From Anaspis maculata (lineage: Eukaryota; Arthropoda; Insecta; Coleoptera; Scraptiidae): 64,000 bases of DNA. How positions within the stretch are numbered: position 1 is the stretch's first letter; every line of letters starts with the position of its first letter. Where the stretch lies: positions 55,239,416-55,303,415 of the forward strand of contig OX421966.1 of assembly GCA_949128115.1 (NCBI GenBank). The letters are read 5' to 3'. The position numbers and the translations under genes were made by a program. Shown here piece after piece: positions 32,035 through 44,500 of the stretch. The notes under the pieces were generated by a model. It was given only the letters and a program-made list of their open reading frames with translations, did no database searches and was not told where the DNA came from.

Positions 32035-32215
32035 ATGATATGAGCTTCAAAGTGTCAAGCTGGGGGCTAACGGCTACGGAAGGCACCTGCAAAGTTTTGG
32101 AGCGAAATTATCATTGGTATCCAGCGGCCATCAGCCGTTTCCTCCCAGAGCGCTTCAATTTGTCTTAATTTTTATTTTTGCTCCAAAAAGTCCTCTACTC
32201 GGTCCGCTACTACTG
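32035..32215 (-). repeat. Dispersed repeat R1, copy 3 (inverted)
   Basis: AAGCTGGGGGCTAACGGCTA and GCAAAGTTTTGGAGCGAAAT are inverted matches to the copies at 305 and 60553. The adjacent TTTTTGCTCCAAAAAGTC at 32175 is in direct orientation, so this copy is rearranged. Confidence 0.55.
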
Positions 32216-32573
32216 AAATAAAAAGAAAAAGTGAACGGAAGTTGTAACAAACTTTGAGGGATGATTTTCCATCAAAAATAAAGTCGCAAAGAATAAAAAA
32301 ACTCACGGCCCTGAAATGCTTCCTCTTGAAAAGAAACGTAGACTGCTCGTAGACAGGGGAATTGGAGGCTGAAGTTGACCTTTTTAAAAACTTTTTTACC
32401 GCGCAAGTTTTGAACCTTCCATCCGATTTTATTCTAATTTGAACCTAAGTTAGCAAAAATAATGTTTTAGTAGAAAACTTGGTAAAAAATAATAATATAA
32501 CGCGTTTCATCAAAAATTCTCAAGGTCGGAGCGATGAGGGCCAAAGATAATGAGGAGGATATAGGTATTAGAC
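32216..32573. other. Unassigned
   Basis: AT-rich, nothing recognised. Confidence 0.3.
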
Positions 32574-32700
32574 TGTGTTCCTTCTATCATCTTGACTGAG
32601 AATTCTCACTTCAATTGCTAGTTGTGTCTCTCTCCCTCTCATTCAATTCTCGCTTTTTCTCTGTCTAACTGAGGTGAGATTATGTGAGATTTCGTGTAAA
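32574..32700 (-). repeat. Repeat S, copy 1
   Basis: Contains GAGAATTCTCACTTCAATTG and TGTGTCTCTCTCCCTCTCAT. It is the inverse of 53325-53450. It lies directly against the left end of the following palindrome. Confidence 0.6.
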
Positions 32701-32707
32701 AGGAATA

Positions 32708-33791
32708 CCGGGTGATCATTTGAAAACTATCCACCTGCAATAACTCCCGATTCCTAGTGAATATTTTTTCGAGCAAAAACAGGTCGATTTTTATATCGGG
32801 GGGGGGGGGACATCTAGAACATACATTGGCAAATTTCTATATTCACCCCTCTCACCCCCACTTACTCCAACTTTGAAATTTCAAATGACACTACCTACCT
32901 TGCGATACATCAAATTAAAGAGAAATTAATTTTCTTTCTGGAAAAGATATTTCCGAAATTTTTAACCCCACCCCCTTTTTCCTAAAATATCTCTAACTGT
33001 CCTATTTTATATTCTGGACCCCTCATTTTTTCCTCAATTGAGTCGGCGTCATCCTAGATAGCATCGAAGAAGAAAATTTTCGGTCGAAAAAGTTCAACCC
33101 AAATTCACCCTTCTGCTCTCCCCCACCTCAACTCCCAAATTTAACAAAACACCACCTACTTTGTAATACATCAAATTGAAGGGAATTGAATTCTCTTTCT
33201 GAAAAGAATTTTTTCAAAATTTTCCATCCCTCCCCCAATAAATTGGTCATTTGGAGTATTCAAGAGGGGGGAAATATGGGGCTTTAAAAATTGTGAAAAA
33301 TCTTTTTAACGAAGAGAATTCAATTTCCTTCAATTTGATGTATCACAAAGTGGGTATTGACTTGTTAGATTTTCAAGGTCAGGTGGAGGGAGCGAAGGGG
33401 TGAATTTGGGTGGCACTTTTTTCATGGAAAATTTTCTCTTTTGATGCTGTGCAGGATGACGTTGACTGTATTGAAGGGAAATGGAGGTCAAGAATATTGA
33501 CTTGGACACTCAGAGAACTTTAGGAGGGTATATAGGGTTAAAAATTTCAAAGAATTTTTTTTAGAGAGAGAATTTAATTATCTTTAATTTGATGTATCGC
33601 AAGGTGGGTATGGTGTCATTTACAATTTCAAAGTTGGGGTGAGTGGGGGCGAGGGGGCTCAAGATATAAATTTTCCAGTGTATATTTTAGATGTCCCCCT
33701 TGATGAAAATATCGACCTGTTTTTGCTCAAAGACATTTGCACTAGGAATCGGGAGATATTGCAGGTGGATAGTTTTCAAATGATCACCCGG
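32708..33791. mobile_element. 1.08-kb palindrome with CCGGGTGATCA ends
   Basis: The left end CCGGGTGATCATTTGAAAAC is inverted at GTTTTCAAATGATCACCCGG. TA flanks both sides (32706-32707 and 33792-33793). The arms share long stretches with the 27663-30757 foldback (GATTTTTATATCGGGGG, CATACATTGGCAAATTTC), giving an uninterrupted version of the site where the 2.0-kb element inserted. Confidence 0.85.
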
Positions 33792-33944
33792 TATAGCTAT
33801 TATGTGTCCTTCCCCCAAGGTCCTCGATCCGCAGTTCATCCTTTTTTTACCCCCACCCCTCCCGCATGGTTATCTTTGGACATTGCAATTTTTTAATTCT
33901 ACGTTCAATATAGAGAAAAAGGTTAGGTGCTCTTGCACATATTT

Positions 33945-35215
33945 ATATGTGATAGATCATCGAAAAATAAGAGACTTTCGATGGGAACTTCTTCTCAAAA
34001 ACGAATAATAAGAGAGATATATAGCCCTTCAAAGTTAGAATTAAAAAACCGTTTTTTCTGCATAACTTTTGAACCGTCTAACCGATTTCGTTAAGGAGCG
34101 GTGGTAGCCGAGTAGGAGCGGTGGTAGCCGAGTTAGGAGCGGTGGTAGCCGAGTTAGGAGCGGTGGTAGCCGAGTTGGAGCGGTGGTAGCCGAGTAGGAG
34201 CGGTGGTAGCCGAGTGGTACAGGTGATGGCAAGCCAAACCATTCGCGCTGCCCTGTGTGGGTTCGAATCCTACTTCATCCATGGATATTTTGTGCTGTCC
34301 CTGAGGTTGCATGGTAGAGCAGCTTATAGCTGAATGCCGCCTCGTAAAATAAGACAATTAAATAAATAAATAAATGTAGATCAACAACAAAAGTACTAAG
34401 TTTTTTGTCAAACAATGATAATGCAATTTATCAAACATCTTCAGGGGCGAAGATAATAGGGGATATCCTATTATCCTTCTTTTTCCTCCTATTTTTACCC
34501 CCTAAATATTTTTGGGAACGGTTTCAATTTTTGAATTCTACGTTCATTTTAAAAGAGAAAATTGCTATTGCAAAATTTTGTTAAGAAGCTTCATTTTCGA
34601 TATAATTGGATTTGAAACTTATTGGGAAACATCTCAAAAATGCCACTTTATTGAAAGGTCTAAAAGTTGAAATCCAAAAAACTCATGATTCATCAGCTGA
34701 AATAGGTTTTCTAGGTTTTCTAAGCTGATAAACCATCATTTTTCTCCTAAGAAACGAGAAGTTTTCAGGAAAAAAAAATTGACCTTTTGAAACTGGAGAT
34801 TTTGTGATGTTTTTCAAAGTTTCAAACCCAACTATCTCAAAAACGAAGCCTCTAATCAAAATTTTGCAATATTAACTTTTTTCTAAATTGAGCATAGAAT
34901 TTAAAAACTGAAACCATTTCAAAAAATATAAAGGGGGGTTAAAAATAGAGGGAAAAGGGGGAGGGTACCCCCTATTATCTCCGCCCCTAAAAATGTTTGA
35001 TAGATTGCATTATTTTTGTTCAATAGAGATTTATTTTGTTGAACTTTGATCCAAATTTGAACAAAATCGGTTGAGCGGTTCAAAAGTTACGCGGAAGAAA
35101 CCGTATTTTAATCCCAACTTTGAAGGGCTATATCTCTCTTTTTCATTCTTATTATTCGTTTTTGAGCAAAAGTTCATATTGAAATTCCCTCTCTTTTTCG
35201 ATGCTCTATCAGGTG
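33945..35215. mobile_element. Palindrome interrupted by a SINE
   Basis: GATATATAGCCCTTCAAAGT on the left pairs with ACTTTGAAGGGCTATATCTC on the right. Inner arms such as GGGGCGAAGATAATAGGGG and CCCCTATTATCTCCGCCCC flank the centre near 34710. The left arm is split at about 34094 by the SINE array. Confidence 0.75.
34095..34374 (+). mobile_element. tRNA-derived SINE, copy 1, with five extra 5' heads
   Basis: The full SINE runs from 34197 to 34374. It has a polymerase III A box TGGTAGCCGAGTGG (34204-34217), a B box GGTTCGAATCC (34260-34270), a tRNA-unrelated body ending GCCGCCTCGTAAAATAAG, and an AATAAATAAATAAA tail. Five extra copies of the first 20-21 bases (GGAGCGGTGGTAGCCGAGT plus 1-2 bases) precede it in tandem at 34095, 34115, 34136, 34157 and 34177. 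Copy 2 at 42444 lacks the extra heads. No functional tRNA: the fold is incomplete. Confidence 0.85.
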
Positions 35216-36066
35216 TTTCAGTTTCCATAAGATTAAACACCGCCCAGCAAACACGCAAGGATCGGCCGACTCGCGGTTTAATGATGGCAATGATGGCTAT
35301 TGCATGTCAGCATTTCATAAGAATATAAGAAGCGCTTGCCAGAATCAGGTAAGCGTCTGTAAGTTGCAGGGCCATTGATTACGAAGGTTGAATGTTGTTG
35401 GTCAACGACGGTAAAGCTAGCTAGCCGCCGGTGGAATACCGCACGTCGACCGCCATTTCATCGGCGCACAGGTCCTGTACAACCTCAAAGCGCTGGGCCA
35501 ACACTACTGTGATGGAATCAGTGCATTTGTACGATGCTGGCCCGTTGCACCCGTGTTTGTTGGACGGAACATCCTGTATATGGCGCCATTTCAAGATGAC
35601 CGGAATAAGTGACATTTATTGATTTCAAAATTTGATTATCCAAACAGGACATAAGTACCTATGTGTTTCGATCAAGTTTCATGCAAATCGAATCATTTGT
35701 ATGAAAGTTTAATATGGTGTGACGTACTGTGTGGCTCGAAGGTGACCGAAAAGTGACATAAATTATTATTTGAGTTTGTAATTTCAATTTCAAGCCAAAC
35801 GGTGCTTTCCATCTACGTGTTCTTACCCGGTTGAAACGCTTCTTACGGAGATACAATAAGATCTTCCAAGATAGATCTTCAAAGTTCAGTTTTAATTTTT
35901 TTTTTGCAATGATAATAAACTTTCAAATCAATGGAGTGATTTTGACCAAATCTGCCACAAGTACTTTTGAAATAGATTCCCATCACTTGACGCAAACAAA
36001 TTTTGTCAAAAATATCCAGTGGCGTAGTAAAATGTCTCCAACGAATAATAATACCGCGAATGGGTA
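35216..36066. other. Unassigned, GC-richer patch
   Basis: 35420-35600 is GC-richer (GCACGTCGACCGCCATTTCA) with short open frames on both strands and no motif I recognise. The rest is AT-rich, with no gene seen. Confidence 0.3.
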
Positions 36067-37003
36067 TACAGGTGTCCGTTTTTTGAGGCTAAGCATGGGT
36101 ATCTCGCTTATCTTGAGAGATACAAAGTCGGTTGAATTAGAAAAAAGTTGCGCATTTTCATGACGATAAATGATCCGAAAAGAAATTTGACGTATCGATT
36201 TTAGTTTTTGAGATGTCGTAAAAAATCAGGAATTTGAATTTTTGTTTTAATTTTTTATTCAAAAAACGGTTGAAGGTGGCCTTTTCTAATCTAGACATTG
36301 TCAGGGCACTTTTTCAAGGGGAATTCAAAGCTGCCAAAATATTTATTCTAGCTTTCAAAGCAACCGAGATACGACATTCAATTTTTTTCTCTAATAGGCG
36401 ATATATTGGATTTTGATATGTTTGAATATACGGTATTCTTTTCTGGTAACAACGATGTGCCACATGTCACTGTTGAATAAATGTTCAACATTTACGTTTT
36501 TTTTTTTATTGTCGGTGCTGATTTTGTTTCCAACGCACTCTTTGAAAAATAAAAAAATAAATTTTTGCTCAAAAGCATGAATTCAACAGTATGGCATGTG
36601 ACACATCGTTGTAACCAGAAAAAAAACATTGTATATTCAAAAATGTCAAAATCCAATATGGTGCCCATAAGAGAAAAAAAAGTTGAATGTCATATCTCGG
36701 TTGTTTTGAAAGCTAGAATGAAGATTTTGGCAACATTGAATTCCCCTTGGAAAAGTGCCTCCACAATGTCTTAATTAGAAAAGACTACCTTCAACCGTTT
36801 TTCAAATAAAAAATTGAAACGAAAATTACAAATTTCTGTTTTTTCTCAATATCTCGAAAACTAAATCTGACAAGTCAAACATCTTTTTGGATCATTGATC
36901 GTCATGAAAATTCGCAACTTTTTTCTAATTCAACCGACTCTGTATCCCTAAAGATAAGCAAGATACCCATATGCTTATTAGCCTCGAAAAACGGACAGCC
37001 TAG
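36067..37003. mobile_element. 0.94-kb palindrome with CAGGTGTCCG ends
   Basis: CAGGTGTCCGTTTTTTGAGG on the left against CCTCGAAAAACGGACAGCCT on the right, with TA-containing borders. The arms pair through TACGACATTCAATTTTTTTC-type anchors to a centre near 36530. The two open frames at 36234 and 36565 are on the arms and not genes. Confidence 0.75.
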
Positions 37004-38534
37004 TATAATAGGGGGAGTGTCCCTTTGTTCTCCCCTACTTCCACCTCCCCTAATTATTTTTTGAAATTGTTCATGTTTTCGGATCTACATTCAATTAATG
37101 AAAAATAGTTAGGTAGGTACTCCTGTAAAATTTTGATTAGAGCAGGCCGAGGAGCAGGCTTCATTTCCAAGATATTTGGGTTTGAAACTCGGTTCGAAAC
37201 TCGGTTTGAAACTTTGGAAAACGCCTCGGGGGGGGGGGGGATATCTTAACGTGAACACCTGTATGTACATTTATCTGTGATGAGGAGGTAAAAACAAAAC
37301 AAAAAAGCATAGGTATAGGTATGATCATAAATCGTCGTTGTTTTTTTTCTTCGGCTGATTATTGCTGATAAACTGCCGGAACTATCTGGAACTATCTTAT
37401 TTGGGCTGCAGCCGACCTAGCGTAAAGATAAAGCTAGTAAAAACGCAGTTATATTCTGTACCATTATCAAGAAACAAGCATTTTTTCCGTGCGAATCATA
37501 TGAACATTACGAAAACCAACTGCTGCTAAAATTCATTGTTCGTATCTCAGCGCAACCAACCGCGGTAGGCCGCGGCGAGCATTGCCAACTCTCCGCCGTT
37601 AAATCCACCAACTTCTGGGCACCTTACCAGCTCCGTTAACGTTAATAAACCAATTAAATTTAGCACTGGTCATTAATTAGCGCCAGTTACGACACCCAAA
37701 CACTTGCCAGATTTTAGTCATCAGCCCCGAAATACACCCAAAATTGGAAAGTTACAGCGTTCTAGAATTTTCCACCTGCATTCTGCACCACGCACTGTTG
37801 CCAGATTGGGCGGTTTATCACCAATTCACCAAATGGGCGATGAGCAGTTTTTATTCCTAGAAATATTTCGTTTGCAAACCTAACCGTCAGTTCCACAAAA
37901 AAGATGATCAGCGATCAAGGCTGATTGCAGATTAACTGAACTTTTTTCTGCTGAATGCTAGGCGATTACCCACAAAAAATGCCTGAAATCTGTACTAGAC
38001 CCATCACCTTTTCAATATTGAGGGATAAACCAGCATTTCCATTGATCAGTCAGCTACAAATTGACAAACAAAAATCGCGAATCAACTAATCTCGTATTAT
38101 CTGTTTTGTGGAACCCACGGGAAGTGTTTTTGCGGGATTTTATCAGTTTTTTTGCTAATAAAGAACACCAGTTGTTGTCTACATTATAATTACGAATAAA
38201 AATGTTATCCTGCGATTCCTGTGGTGCTCAATTGCAGGACTTTTGGCACTTTTGCAGGACTTTTTTTGGATTTTGTGGAAAAAGCAAAGGACGGCAAAGG
38301 TCAGGAGACTTCCTGTGGCATGTCTACGGCGGCGATTTTGGTCGATTTCTTATCAAAAGGTTGGCGACATGACTTCAGAAAATTTGGCAACACCTGCGCC
38401 ACCTTCCATCTGTCAGTGAAACGTCAATCTCAATCCAGCACAACAGTTTGACACTTTGACAGATTAGTTTCTCCTTCGTTCATCAATCGTCCCGTTTCTA
38501 GAAAGACTTCCGCAGCGTGAAAAATCCAGCGAAA
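37004..38534. other. Upstream of Mlf, no gene recognised
   Basis: 37040-37245 resembles the end region of the 33945 palindrome and ends in a G run. The stretch 37260-38440 is unassigned. The last 80-100 bases before 38535 are the probable Mlf 5' UTR. I see no convincing TATA box. Confidence 0.4.
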
Positions 38535-41500
38535 ATGTCGCTTTTCGGCTCTCTTATGGGTGACATCGAGGAGGATCCGTTCTTCGGGTGAGTTCTCCAA
38601 CGGCTTCACGGGGGAAAGTCTGGTCACAAAAGTGCAAAACATACATAAGAATCGGCCATGTTTTTGCTTTTATGTCCCTTTATGCTAACAGGTCGCACAT
38701 GAACATGATGCGCCAGATGAACACGATGATGAACTCGATGAACTCGTTCTTCGACCCGTTCGGCGCCGCCGGGGGCATGTTCCCCGATTTCGACAGGGGC
38801 AACCACCACCATCACCACAGGATGCACCACAACTCGCTGATGCCGTTCTCCATGCCCGTCATGCCCTTTAACAGGTTGCTGAGCGGTTCGTTGGATTCGC
38901 TCGGCGCCCCGGCCCACAGCAGCTACAGCTCCAGCACGGTGGTCAGCATGAGCTCCGGCCCCGACGGCCGCCCGCAGGTGAGTCAAGCTCGAAATGCATT
39001 TTGTCCATTGTTTACCCTTCACCCAAACAATACCCAAGCAAACCAACAAAGTTTTCATTCAGAGTTGGCTCTGGAAAGAAAATCTTCGAAGGCAACTGGA
39101 ATGGCTGAATAATCAAGCTGAAAGTTAAATTATAGGGAATAGGGTGTCCTATCTGAAATATACTGACTCCATTTTGTAAGAAAAATACAAAGGCAGCAAA
39201 ATTTTCTTTCGGTGCCAGTAACCTCCATCCATCTCTCAAATTTTGTCGAATAACAGAATCACAAACCACTCAGAATAGTAATTAAAATGGAATTCAGAAT
39301 CAAAAATGTCGACTGACCATGTAGTTTTTTCTTCTGTTCTATTTAATGTGATAGTAATTGTGACGTTTGGTGGGGAAGGGACCACGCACCACTTAATCCT
39401 ATTGTGTGGCTTGCGCTCGAGAAAATAGTGCGACGCAATCCATGTTTACCATCACGTACATCACTTCAGCGCATACATGAGAACGCATACCTGCAGAGCG
39501 CGGTAATTTCAATTTTGACGCACGAAGTGTCACTGTCAATGGCATCTGTCAATCAATAATCGAAATGTAAACAAACATAACCTTCTAACCATTCAACATT
39601 TAATATTGTTCAGACAGGCAAAAAGACGCAGAAAAGATTCAGGTGATACGAAACACAACGAGCTGCAAGGCGATCACCGAAACAAGACCGTTATTAGGTT
39701 AGGTCTGTTGAAACGTCAAATCGACGTCAAGCGCTGTCAGCTGCCATTTGCGTGACATCACACACGCACACCGTATTACAGTGTTGTCAACTTGTTGTCG
39801 TGATATGAGATATGGCAACGTCCTACTTTCACAGGAATGCCCAAAAGCCTTTCGGGAAACGTGGATTGACACTGTAATACGGTGTGCGTGTGTAATGTCA
39901 CGCAAATTTCAGCTGACAGCGCTTGACGTCGATTTGACGTTTCGACAGATCTAACCAAATAACGCTCTTGTTTCGTCGATCGCCTCGAAGCTCGTTGTGT
40001 TTCGTATCACCTGAATCTTTTCTGGAGTTTGTTGTTTGTTTACATTTCGATTATTGATTGACAGTTGCCATTGACAGTGACACTTCGTGCGTCAAAATTG
40101 AAATTACCGCGCTCTGCAGGTATGCGTTCTCATGTATGCGCTGAAATAATGTACGTGATGGTAAACGTGGATTATTATCTTGCAATCGGGACATACTTAC
40201 CATTCAGAATAATGTCTAAAACAAGAATAAAGAGTACAGAATGAAAAATGCGGACAACCTATGCAGTTTCTTGTTCTCCCCTATTCACTGTAATAGTAAT
40301 GAACCGTGTCAGGGTAGATCACTAAACAGAGAAGTAGATATATGTACACCAATCATATCCCAGTTGGATCTAGTGTCTTTGTCTAGTGCACTAGTGCATA
40401 CCCCGAGCACTCGAGCCTGCAAAACAAAAGCGGCTACCTGCTTGCTAAACAAAAGCGGTACGGTACATCAGGGGTGGGACTCTGTGTTCTTTGTCAACAG
40501 TCGCTTTCTACCTGACCTTGAGAAGGTACATGTAAATTCCCTATGCTTAGCGATTGTGTGCTTTCCATTTACCGACACAAGTCGACTTGTGTTGACACAA
40601 ATCGACACAAATGCGTTCCATTTGATCTGTTTTCCTTTGTCTCATCGACACAAGCTAACACATGCTGACACAAACCGACACAAATGTTTTAAATGGAAAG
40701 CGCCCACTACTATCGCTTAGAAGCAACTGTCGATAGCGACAACACGGAGTCCCAGCTCTGGGTTGTGTTGTACCACGTTTCCATCCTCTTGGCGTGAAGG
40801 GAGCGAAGCGGGTGTAAGCTCCCTCCCCAAAGTGTAAATATTCTACAAATCCACTTTTCCAGTGGCATCAGAAAAAGAAATGTTCAATAGTTCCTGTTCC
40901 TATACATAGTGTTCTAGACGCATGTGCAACTTTTGATTCGGCAACTTGTGCTACATTCGAGCAAACTGGAAAATTTGTGTACAATACGTTGGAAAACGTT
41001 GCGTTTTTTATCAAATGAGTTGTTTTTAGTGTGAAATAGTTATTAAGAAGCTAAATGGTGAATGCTAGAGGGATACGAGAAGGTTCAGTGAGCGATCAGG
41101 CCTTTTTGTATTATTTTATCATCAGGTTAGGCAACCAATGTTACATCCGAACATTCCGAACTGACAGTACTGTACTGACACACGTGCCTTGTATCATTTT
41201 GTGCAGCGTGCATACGTCATGATTATTTTGTGCAATAAGTTTAGCAAAATGGCAAGTGTTGGGAAGGTGCACAGAGCGTGAAGCACGGCTGCTACGGACA
41301 ATGCAGTAGTGACAGTTGTTACAACGTTGAAAACTTGTTTTTTTTTCGGTCCTTTTCGTTTGGAAGTTCACAAGCAAAAATCGACGGACACTTTTCTCTG
41401 ATGTATGTACTCTGATGTGATGACTTTTCTCGGCCAAATATTTGAGGTTAACACATGGCACATGGCACGTGGGACGTGGGTTTAAAACATAAACAGAGGC

Positions 41501-44500
41501 CAAACGCCAGGGCAAACGGTCAACGAGCAGGCAACCAGTTATACAGTCCATCCTCGGATCAGAATCTCACCACAAATTTTTCAACTTGAATATCGAAATA
41601 TTTGAAAAATCAAGCAATCATTTAGTTGCTTGCTTACTTTCCTAGCAAAATGTTATACTTTTATCTCTATCTCTCTAGCACAAATTTTGACGCATTCCAT
41701 GCATCCATTTGTTAATGGGGTGTTATATTGGAAAAAAAGTACATACTTGTTTTTATTGAGTATTCCTATTGTTTCTTATCTAATTAAGCCTTTCATGTAA
41801 CACGCACGTCAATTCTTGCTCTAATTATCTAGAATTTTTTTTTTAAACCATGCGGCAAACCAAACGTGACCTACTTTGCCGAAATTTTGGCGTCTTAGAA
41901 TCTGAATCACGTTTTGTCAATTTTGACGTGCAATTCAAAACTTCAAATCATATGACATTTGTTGTCTGAATCAGAAACGACTGCACTAGCGAGAACAATT
42001 TTGAAAAAACGTCCTTTGAGTGGCTTTGAGGAAGGCAACCATGACGGCCACCAAGCTAGGTTAGCGCCGCAGATCAGTGAGAGAGCTTCTGGTAGCATTC
42101 CTGATATCTAGCGAGAAATTGTACCGCGTCATTTGGCGCCATCTGTTACGCACTATGGTACCAGTAAGCGCGTGACGTCACGCGAAATTTTCTCTATTTT
42201 TTTTCGGGGCCTAAATGAACGCAAAAAAATCAAATAAAAAACAAGTGAGGTCTACGAAGGCTCTAGTATTTGAATTAATTTTTTCCCAAAATCCGTGGAA
42301 CATGGAGTGGAGTAATGGTAACATTGATCATTTGTTCAAAATTATGGCCTGATCAAATATACCGCCATTACCTATACCTGTCCACGCCGTCGCAGAAGAG
42401 CCCAATCCGGAGAACTGTATAGGAAGAAGAACTATTAACCTTGGGAGCGGTGGTAGCCGAGTGGTACAGGTGATGGCAAGCCAAACCATTCGCGCTGCCC
42501 TGTGTGGGTTCGAATCCTACTTCATCCATGGATATTTTGTGCTGTCCCCGAGGTTACATGGTAGAGCAGCTTATAGCTGAATGCCGCCTCGTAAAATAAG
42601 ACAATTAAATAAATAAATAAAAAAACTACTGGGCATTCCATTAATCAGAATAATCAATTATTGACAATCAACTAAACAAAATAACGATTATTGGACAATC
42701 GATTAAACGAAATAATAGATTATTGAACAATCGAAATATCTCGAAATAATTGATTATTTGACAATCGATCAGTCGAACAATCGATTATTGGACAATCAAT
42801 TGATCAAAATAATCGATGTCTCGATTATTTTTCACACTTGAATCGATAATCGATAATTCGATTAAATAATCGATTAATAAAATGTTTCGCAAAGTTCAAA
42901 TTGCAACACAACCAGTGCAATTCCACGAATCCCGGGACTGAACAAAATCAAGATCGGGATTTTCGGGTTTCATTTTTTTTTCGATTCTGCCATTTCCGGC
43001 ATCGGAAATGGGTCGGGATCCGGAGATCGCGAACCCCGAATCAAAATTCCCTGAAAGAAGGCTTAAAATGGAAGGTGCTATTATATGAAAAATGCAATAA
43101 ATAATGATGATAATAGTAACAATTTGCCTATTGGGAAAAATATGGGACATTGGAGCGAACTAGGGTGCTGGGTGGGTAAGAAAGTAAAACATTTGAGAAT
43201 GATCAGCGCAAAGAAGCCAAATAAGGTAAAAATGGAAAATATTCTGAAAAAAGGTGATGCTGCGTGAAATTGGGGTGCTGGATGAGTGAGAAGGTGAAAT
43301 TACGTGAGCACATGCAACATTTTGGACGAATCGCTCCTCAACCCATGGCACAGATCAATAGCAGTAAACTCGCTTTTCAGCATAATATTGCTCGGATCAA
43401 TAGTAATTAAATTGCACCTCTTAAACAGATTTGAAAAAACAACGACTTACTAGGTCATAAAAAACGTAGTGAACTTACGAGGTCGAGCACGAGGTTCATG
43501 TACACAGCTTTTCTTGTTCATTGTGCCATACGGAAAGTGTAAAAAGTATTAATTTCAGCTATTTCCATTATAAACAATGAATAGAGCAAACTTTGGTGGT
43601 TGTGCTGTGAACGAAATACCATATAACTGGGTAGTGTATAAATAGCATAAATTTGAGGAATGATGATGTTTTTCGCGTACTTGAAATTTCTACATAGACT
43701 GGTGGTGGTTACGCTGTAAACAAAACGCTTTTAGTGGGTGTTGTCTGGTCAGTTGACGTTTTTTTTTAAGATGTAAATATGTACATTACCACCACCACTA
43801 CCAGTCTATGTAGAAATTTCAAAGTACGCGAAAAACACCATCATCCCTCAAATTTATGCTATTTATACACATCAGTCAGTCGTTTACATCTTTTGAAAAA
43901 TTTCACACTCCGTGACATGCACTTCGTTTGTAACAACAAGATTTGCAGAATTCACTTACTACTTCCACAAAATAACTGAGAAACAAGTTCTGCAGGACTT
44001 CCTTTGCCATTTTGTCTTTGATCAGTCGTTTCCGTTCTCGGCCAATTTCAAAACTCATGCGAAGCGGGCTCCTGCGACGGTTTCTTTTCTGTCTGAGAAA
44101 TATGGAAATACGAGGAGAAAATTTCTTTCCATACCAAAACATACGGTAATAGACCGAGTACAATAATTCAAATATACTGGACAATACACTCGGGTTGGGG
44201 TGACAACTGACAGTTCAAATTCTTTAGCTAGCATCATATTGAGCTGTGTCTTGCTTGCAGGTGTACAAGGCCACGTCCAGCACCAGGACCGGCCCGGGCG
44301 GCGTCAAGGAAACCCAGAAAACCGTAACCGATTCCATGTCGGGCACCAAGAAAATGGCAATCGGTCACCACATCGGCGAGAGGGCCCACATCATAGAAAA
44401 AGAACAAAACATGCACACCGGAGACAGAGAGGAGCGTCAGGATTTCATCAACATCGAAGAGGACGAAGCCGATGACTTCAACAGAGAATGGGAGACCAAG

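Noticed and set aside
34197..34280. Possible functional tRNA gene
   Set aside because: A and B boxes are present, but the acceptor stem and anticodon arm do not fold as a tRNA, and the sequence continues into a SINE body and AATAAA tail that is repeated at 42444.
38624..39058. Minus-strand open frame over Mlf exon 2
   Set aside because: It lies opposite an exon with clear Mlf homology and has an Ala/Val/His bias typical of antisense readings.
41141..41551. Minus-strand open frame of 136 codons in Mlf intron 2
   Set aside because: Cys and His residues are scattered without a zinc-finger spacing, and there are no neighbouring exons or polyadenylation signal.
43912..44166. Possible THAP-like or transposase fragment
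   Set aside because: No Cys/His pattern holds in one frame and the plus and minus frames are equally weak. It sits inside Mlf intron 2.
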